NCBI GenBank assembly: GCA_944472155.2
Contig: OX235275.1
Span: 31,824,731 to 31,888,730, forward strand
Length of the DNA stretch: 64,000 nucleotides
Origin: Trichobilharzia szidati
Taxonomy: Eukaryota > Platyhelminthes > Trematoda > Strigeidida > Schistosomatidae
Reading direction: 5' to 3'
The notes under the pieces were generated by a model that searched no databases, was not told the DNA's origin, and saw only the letters and a program-made list of their open reading frames with translations. Position 1 is the first letter of the stretch. Every line of letters begins with the position of its first letter. The translations under genes were made by a program, and so were the position numbers. Below are positions 63,964 to 64,000 of this stretch, piece by piece.

Positions 63964-64000
63964 CCACGTGTCAGCTGATCCACAACAGAAAACTCAGAGA

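Noticed and set aside
1..64000. CRISPR array, bacterial defence locus or phage
   Set aside because: No regularly spaced short repeats, no operon-like gene packing and clear eukaryotic introns and retroelements.

Overview
The window looks like a stretch of a schistosome (parasitic flatworm) nuclear genome. The reasons are AT-rich, intron-dominated DNA, a single metazoan solute-carrier gene with GT/AG introns tens of kilobases long, and a dense mix of repeats typical of Schistosoma: RTE-clade and CR1-like LINEs, Penelope-like elements (PLEs) with GIY-YIG endonuclease, hammerhead-bearing SINEs of the Sm-alpha type, Ty3/gypsy LTRs and a Merlin DNA transposon. Genus is inferred from repeat content and not proven. 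There are no bacterial operons, CRISPR arrays or phage.

The only host gene I can support is a FLVCR/SLC49-type major facilitator transporter on the + strand. Three internal coding exons are visible: 3643-4028 (TM2 to mid TM5), 37332-37539 (rest of TM5 and TM6) and 56407-56844 (a long cytoplasmic loop and the start of TM7). The reading phases match across both introns (0 then 1). The first exon(s) lie left of the window and the last right of it. Introns are 33.3 kb and 18.9 kb, so exons make up about 1.6% of the window.

Everything else is intronic and mostly transposon debris. 1-3.6 kb: retroelement ends and SINE relics. 4-37 kb: about a dozen RTE 3' ends, mostly antisense, with SINEs, solo LTRs, a MITE-like element, and a nested complex at 28-33.5 kb (inverted PLE pair, RTE insertion, Merlin insertion with 8-bp target duplication, gypsy remnants, and a PLE with an intact 239-codon GIY-YIG frame). 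37-56 kb: inverted SINE pairs, a PLE interrupted by a CR1-like element, more RTE copies, and two good CR1-like 3' ends. 57-64 kb: a PLE reverse transcriptase remnant with its YVDD box, an RTE endonuclease remnant, and a solo LTR.

Three tRNA-like repeat families are separated here under working names. SINE-A is an almost perfect tRNA-like head (GCGTCGG acceptor) with two alternative tails, one of which shares its 3' end with the RTE LINE. SINE-B is an Sm-alpha-like unit with a Thr-tRNA-like pol III promoter followed by a hammerhead ribozyme core. SINE-C is a unit of about 350 bp with an internal tRNA-like promoter. The best leads for something new are the SINE-A copies joined to halves of other tRNAs (Met at 54.6 kb, Arg-like at 21.2 kb), the SINE-A/RTE shared tail, the consistent head-to-head SINE-B pairs, and the nested PLE/Merlin/RTE complex whose uninterrupted paralogue lies less than 1 kb away.
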